DNA of 11,242 nt. It comes from Acidovorax sp. (lineage in GTDB: Bacteria; Pseudomonadota; Gammaproteobacteria; Burkholderiales; Burkholderiaceae_C). Every line of letters starts with the position of its first letter. Positions within the stretch are counted from its first letter, which is position 1. The stretch is from the NCBI GenBank assembly GCA_030150585.1, contig JASLFM010000497.1, positions 1 through 11,242 on the forward strand, read 5' to 3'. Both the position numbers and the translations under genes were made by a program. Under the pieces are notes generated by a model. It saw nothing but the letters and a program-made list of their open reading frames with translations. It was not told where the DNA came from and did no database searches. Shown one piece after another: positions 7,066 through 11,242 of this stretch.

Positions 7066-8289
7066 TCAGCCGCCGATCTTTCCGTGCGCGCGCAGCAAGG
7101 CGATCGCTTCGTCGTCCAGGCCCAGGTCCTTGAGGATGGCGACGGTGTGCTCGCCCACCTTGGGCGGGTCGGTGCGCTTGCCCACCTTGAGGCCGTCGAA
7201 CTCGAGCGGCAGTGTGGGCGTCGAAATATGCTCCCCGGTCGGGAGCACGGTCGGCATCAAGGCGCCGCCCTGCGTGAGGTGCGGGTCGTTGAGCAGATCA
7301 TGGGGTTGGTTGACGGGGGCATACGAGAGCTTCGCTTTCTCCAGCGCCTCGCACAGTTCCGCCAGCTTCCAGGTTTTGATGACCTCGGCCACGGCGGGCA
7401 CCACCCAGGGGCGGGCGGCTTCACGGTCCACGGCCGAGAACAGGCGCGCGTCCTCGGCCCAGCCTTCGGGCATGAAGGTGGCCGCAAAGGTGCGCCACTG
7501 CGCGTCGCTGACCACCGCCACGAAAACCCGCTTGCCGTCCTGCGTGGTGAACAGGTCGTACACGCCCCATGGCGGCTCGCGCTTGCTGCCGAAGGGCAGG
7601 GCAGGCGTGCCCGTGAGCTCGAACTGGGTAATGAACTGCGCCACCAGCAGCAGGTTGGTCTCGAACAGGCCCGCGCGGATGTACTTGCCCACGCCGGTGC
7701 GCGCGCGCTCGTGCAGCGCGCTCAGGGCGCCGATCACGCCAAACTGGCCGCCGAGGATGTCGTTGACCGACGGCGCGGCGCGCTGCGGCCGGTCGTCGCC
7801 ACCGTTCACGTAGGCCATGCCGCCCATCATCTGCACCACCTCGTCCAGGGCGGTGCGCTCCTGGTAGGGACCGCTCAGGAAGCCCTTGAGCGAGACGTAG
7901 ATGGCGCGCGGGTTGCGTGCGCGCACGGCGGCGTAGTCGAGGCCGTACTGCGCCAGGCTGTCGTCGCGGAAGTTCTCCAGCACGATGTCCGCCTTGTCGG
8001 CGAGGCCCTGCACGAGCTTCTGGCCCTCGGGCGACTTGAGGTCGACCGCAAAGCTCTGCTTGTTGCGGTTGAACACGGGGAAGTACCCGATGCCTGCACT
8101 CTTGAGGCGGCGCGTGCGGTCGCCCTCCACGGGCTCGACCTTGATCACCTCGGCACCCAGGTCGGCCAGCGTCATGCCGGTCGCGGGGCCCATGATCATG
8201 TGCGAAATCTCCAGCACGCGCACGCCCTGGAGCGGCAGATCGTCAGGGGCGAGGTAGGGCGAGGACCCGGATGGGGATGGGCTGGTCAT
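7066..8289 (-). CDS. Family III (CaiB/BaiF) CoA-transferase
   Basis: This 407-residue cytoplasmic protein moves CoA between carboxylic acids by a ping-pong mechanism through an aspartyl-CoA. The N-terminal family signature runs from LPLQGVRVLEISH through GPATGMTLADLGAEVIKVEP (34-53). The conserved DIVLENFR is at 101-108. The catalytic aspartate is probably D149 in ERTALDEVVQMMGG. Length is normal for the family (about 400). It is the first gene of the apparent operon with the Bug protein and GntR regulator, so its substrate is likely the acid bound by that Bug protein. Families of this type act on formate/oxalate, carnitine, benzylsuccinate, mesaconate, citramalate and others, and I cannot tell which applies here. 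The start lies in an AT-rich stretch with no Shine-Dalgarno site, but the next in-frame ATG would remove the conserved N-terminus. Confidence 0.94.
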   Translation of the reverse strand: MTSPSPSGSSPYLAPDDLPLQGVRVLEISHMIMGPATGMTLADLGAEVIKVEPVEGDRTRRLKSAGIGYFPVFNRNKQSFAVDLKSPEGQKLVQGLADKADIVLENFRDDSLAQYGLDYAAVRARNPRAIYVSLKGFLSGPYQERTALDEVVQMMGGMAYVNGGDDRPQRAAPSVNDILGGQFGVIGALSALHERARTGVGKYIRAGLFETNLLLVAQFITQFELTGTPALPFGSKREPPWGVYDLFTTQDGKRVFVAVVSDAQWRTFAATFMPEGWAEDARLFSAVDREAARPWVVPAVAEVIKTWKLAELCEALEKAKLSYAPVNQPHDLLNDPHLTQGGALMPTVLPTGEHISTPTLPLEFDGLKVGKRTDPPKVGEHTVAILKDLGLDDEAIALLRAHGKIGG

Positions 8290-8320
8290 GAATTAGTTAT
8301 TCTGAATTAATAATTACAAA
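8290..8320 (-). promoter_or_regulatory. AT-rich upstream region of the CoA-transferase operon with a dyad
   Basis: The 31 bases directly before the CoA-transferase start are almost all A or T in an otherwise GC-rich window. They contain GAATTA twice (8290-8295 and 8304-8309, 14 bases apart) and the perfect dyad AATTA-A-TAATT (8305-8315). A promoter and an operator for the GntR protein of the same operon would be expected here. I could not place -35 and -10 hexamers with confidence. The remainder of the gap to the ScfR gene (8321-8400) shows only the 8-base palindrome CCCTAGGG at 8372-8379. Confidence 0.4.
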
Positions 8321-8400
8321 AGCTTTGGACTGATCTTGGCGCGATTCAAGCGTGGTCCGTATCAGATGAAACCCTAGGGCTTGCAGTCCTGGAGGCTTTT

Positions 8401-9852
8401 TCAGGAGGCGGGCGCGTAGGGCGCGAAGCGCCGCGCGTCCGGGTCGATGCTCAGCGGCCGCCCCAGTGCAGGGAAGGCGCGCTGCACGCAGTTCTCGCGG
8501 TCGCACACCTTGCAGCCCGAGCCGATGGGCACGGCGCGCTCGGGGGCGTCCAGACTCAGCCCGTCGCCATAGACCAGCCGGTGCGCGTGGCGTATGTCGC
8601 AACCCAGCGCCACCGAAAAGATGCGCCCGGGCGTGCCGTAGCCGCCGCGCCGGTGCTCCACCGTGCGGGCGATCCACAGGTAGGTGCGCTCGTCGGGCAT
8701 GCGGGCGAGCTGCGTAAGTATCTTGCCCGGCTGGGAGAACGCGTCGTACACGTTCCACAGCGGGCAGGTGCCGCCGGTACGCGAGAAGTGGAAATCGACC
8801 GACGACTGCCGCTTGGACATATTGCCCGCACGGTCCACCCGCACGAAGAAGAATGGAATGCTGTGCGCCGAGGCATGGCGCATGGTGGAGAGGCGGTGAC
8901 CCACGGTCTCGAAGCCCACGCCGAAGTGCTCCCCGAGCAGATCGATGTCATAGCGCAGCTCGTCCGCGGTCTGCTGGAAGATCCGATTCGGCAGCAGCAG
9001 CGCACCCGCGAAGTGGTTGGCAAAACCGATGCGGGCCAGCGCCCGCGCCTCGTCGCTGCCGAAATTGGCTGCATTGGTGAAGCCGTCGATCGTGGGCCCC
9101 GACTCCAGCAGCGCGAGCTGGACGCCCAGCTGAAACGCCTGCTGCCCCGCGCTCAGGCCCGCCGCCAGCCGCAGCTGCCGGCTTTGGCGCTCCAGCAGGC
9201 GCAGGGGTTGCTCGACAGCGGAAGAACCCGTTTCCCGGCGGACCGTGATTCCATGGCTGCTTTTGAGGCGCTGCTCCAGGCCTGCCAGCAAACGCTCGGT
9301 GTGCGGGGCATGGGGTGAGACGTTGGACGGCTGCAACTGATGAAAAAGCCGCTCGGCTTGCTCATCCAGCAAGGCCAGGTGCTGGTGGCCTGCGTAGAAG
9401 AACTCGCGCACTTCCTCGTAGGGCTGCAAGGACCCTGCGCTGGCGAGGGGGGCACCGCTGCCGTGGGCGTTCTCCGCGATCAGCGACAGGCGCTCCTCGG
9501 CCGCCCGGATGCGCTTGTGCATGCCCACGATCACGCGCGTGGCGGCGGGCAGCTGCTGCGCAAGGATCTTGGTTTCCGACAACGGCACCTGGTCGCCGTC
9601 AGGCATCTCGGCCAGCGCGCTGCGCAGCTGGCCGAGCTGGCGTGCTTGCGCATCCTCGGAAAACTGCTGCAGGTCGACGCCGAAGGCCGCCTGCAGCCGC
9701 AGCAACACGTTCACGGTGAGCGGCCGCTGGTTGTTTTCGATCTGGTTGAGGTAGCTCGACGACACCTTGAGCGCCTGCGCGAGCGCAGCCTGGGTCAGGC
9801 CGCGCTGCTCGCGCAGCGTCTTGAGGTGAACGCCGAGAAATGCCTTGCCCAT
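8401..9852 (-). CDS. XRE-type short-chain acyl-CoA regulator (ScfR family, RamB/PrpR/PccR-like)
   Basis: This 483-residue DNA-binding protein has an N-terminal Cro/C1 helix-turn-helix (about 5-62: GLTQAALAQALKVSSSYLNQ, then EN). A central region related to the ImmA/IrrE fold lies at about 230-330, followed by the C-terminal ScfRs (formerly DUF2083) domain with RYDIDLL, HRLSTMRH, FFFVRVDRAGNMSKRQSS and GGTCPLWNVYDAF. The HExxH protease motif of ImmA is not present (NHFAGALLLP at that place), as in RamB and PrpR. Five C-terminal-half cysteines occur (C363, C418, C447, C450, C455), including CKVCDRENC; M. tuberculosis PrpR is reported to hold an iron-sulphur cluster there. Relatives control propionyl-CoA or acetyl-CoA genes and bind TTTGCAAA-type sites. 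It is divergent from methylmalonyl-CoA mutase, with such sites between. The start at 9852 is where the family begins; the frame is open to 9969. Confidence 0.92.
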   Translation of the reverse strand: MGKAFLGVHLKTLREQRGLTQAALAQALKVSSSYLNQIENNQRPLTVNVLLRLQAAFGVDLQQFSEDAQARQLGQLRSALAEMPDGDQVPLSETKILAQQLPAATRVIVGMHKRIRAAEERLSLIAENAHGSGAPLASAGSLQPYEEVREFFYAGHQHLALLDEQAERLFHQLQPSNVSPHAPHTERLLAGLEQRLKSSHGITVRRETGSSAVEQPLRLLERQSRQLRLAAGLSAGQQAFQLGVQLALLESGPTIDGFTNAANFGSDEARALARIGFANHFAGALLLPNRIFQQTADELRYDIDLLGEHFGVGFETVGHRLSTMRHASAHSIPFFFVRVDRAGNMSKRQSSVDFHFSRTGGTCPLWNVYDAFSQPGKILTQLARMPDERTYLWIARTVEHRRGGYGTPGRIFSVALGCDIRHAHRLVYGDGLSLDAPERAVPIGSGCKVCDRENCVQRAFPALGRPLSIDPDARRFAPYAPAS

Positions 9853-9853
9853 G

Positions 9854-9934
9854 TTTGCAAACTTCGCAAATTTACATACCCGATTTGCAGAAAATCTGCA
9901 GATTGTGATTGCGAATACTCGCTGTTTTTGCGAG
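9854..9934. promoter_or_regulatory. Array of six TTTGCAAA-like sites, probable ScfR operators
   Basis: The divergent gap holds TTTGCAAA (9854-9861, a perfect palindrome), TTCGCAAA (9863-9870), TTTGCAGA (9884-9891), TCTGCAGA (9895-9902, inside the perfect 12-bp palindrome AATCTGCAGATT at 9893-9904), ATTGCGAA (9908-9915) and TTTGCGAG (9927-9934). Centres are 9, 21, 11, 13 and 19 bases apart. TTTGCAAA pairs are the known target type of RamB, PrpR and PccR, so the adjacent ScfR protein is the likely ligand. The first site begins one base before the regulator start codon, suggesting autoregulation. The last lies just upstream of the mutase -10-like sequence. Motif matches are direct; binding is inferred. 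Confidence 0.7.
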
Positions 9935-9943
9935 GATTGTAAA

Positions 9944-9950
9944 TATAGAT
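9944..9950 (+). promoter_or_regulatory. Possible -10 element of the methylmalonyl-CoA mutase gene
   Basis: TATAGAT lies 17 bases before the mutase ATG, in the AT-rich part of the divergent gap. No proper -35 is visible where one would be expected (about 9921-9926); an ScfR-like site occupies 9927-9934 instead. This fits a promoter that depends on, or is blocked by, the bound regulator. A GGGA at 9957-9960 would serve as a weak ribosome-binding site. Confidence 0.3.
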
Positions 9951-9967
9951 ACGACCGGGAAATCACC

Positions 9968-11242
<1,275 letters not shown>

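Noticed and set aside
7084..8310. Plus-strand open frames of 408 and 370 codons opposite the CoA-transferase
   Set aside because: The CoA-transferase has its family signatures and catalytic aspartate; the opposite frames show none.
8372..8379. Palindrome CCCTAGGG after the ScfR gene, considered as a terminator or operator
   Set aside because: It has no loop, no T-tract and only eight bases; it is not distinguishable from chance.
8401..9852. Reading the XRE plus ImmA/IrrE-like protein as a phage repressor or toxin-antitoxin component
   Set aside because: The ScfRs domain, the missing HExxH, the divergent mutase gene and the TTTGCAAA sites fit a metabolic regulator; no phage or toxin gene is nearby.

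Overview
The window is GC-rich (about two-thirds G+C by eye) and densely coded, with no RNA genes, insertion sequences, phage genes or CRISPR arrays that I can see. The gene content points to a betaproteobacterium of the Comamonadaceae/Burkholderiales type. It has an orphan Bug-family (TctC) substrate-binding protein next to a CaiB/BaiF CoA-transferase and a GntR/FCD regulator, an MHYT-PAS-PAS-GGDEF protein, and a propionyl-CoA-type regulator divergent from methylmalonyl-CoA mutase. This placement is inferred from gene content and codon use, not from a database search.

Layout. At the left edge a saccharopine/lysine dehydrogenase-like gene (40-1209, +) runs tail-to-tail into, and overlaps by 49 bp, a long-chain acyl-CoA synthetase (1161-2996, -). 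Five more minus-strand genes lie upstream of the synthetase. They are a membrane-bound MHYT-PAS-PAS-GGDEF diguanylate cyclase (3101-5194), a GntR/FCD repressor-type regulator (5356-5991), a secreted Bug-type binding protein (6043-7014), a family III CoA-transferase (7066-8289) and an XRE/ScfR-type regulator (8401-9852). The last gene, methylmalonyl-CoA mutase (9968 to beyond 11242, +), is divergent from the ScfR regulator and is cut by the window edge.

How the genes fit together. The CoA-transferase, Bug protein and GntR regulator are separated by only 51 bp each and look like one operon: bind a carboxylate in the periplasm, load it with CoA in the cytoplasm, and sense it or a derivative. The substrate is not identifiable from sequence. 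The ScfR-type regulator belongs with the RamB/PrpR/PccR proteins, which respond to short-chain acyl-CoA status. The 115-bp gap between it and the mutase is packed with six TTTGCAAA-like 8-mers whose centres fall close to one face of the helix. This is the most striking non-coding signal in the window. It suggests that both the mutase (propionyl-CoA assimilation through methylmalonyl-CoA) and the regulator itself are controlled from this array.

I do not see a wholly new type of system. The points most worth a second look are the ScfR operator array and its position against the regulator start codon, the cysteine cluster and lost HExxH motif in the regulator, the GGDEM variant in an otherwise complete diguanylate cyclase with an I-site, and the orphan CoA-transferase/Bug/GntR module of unknown substrate.
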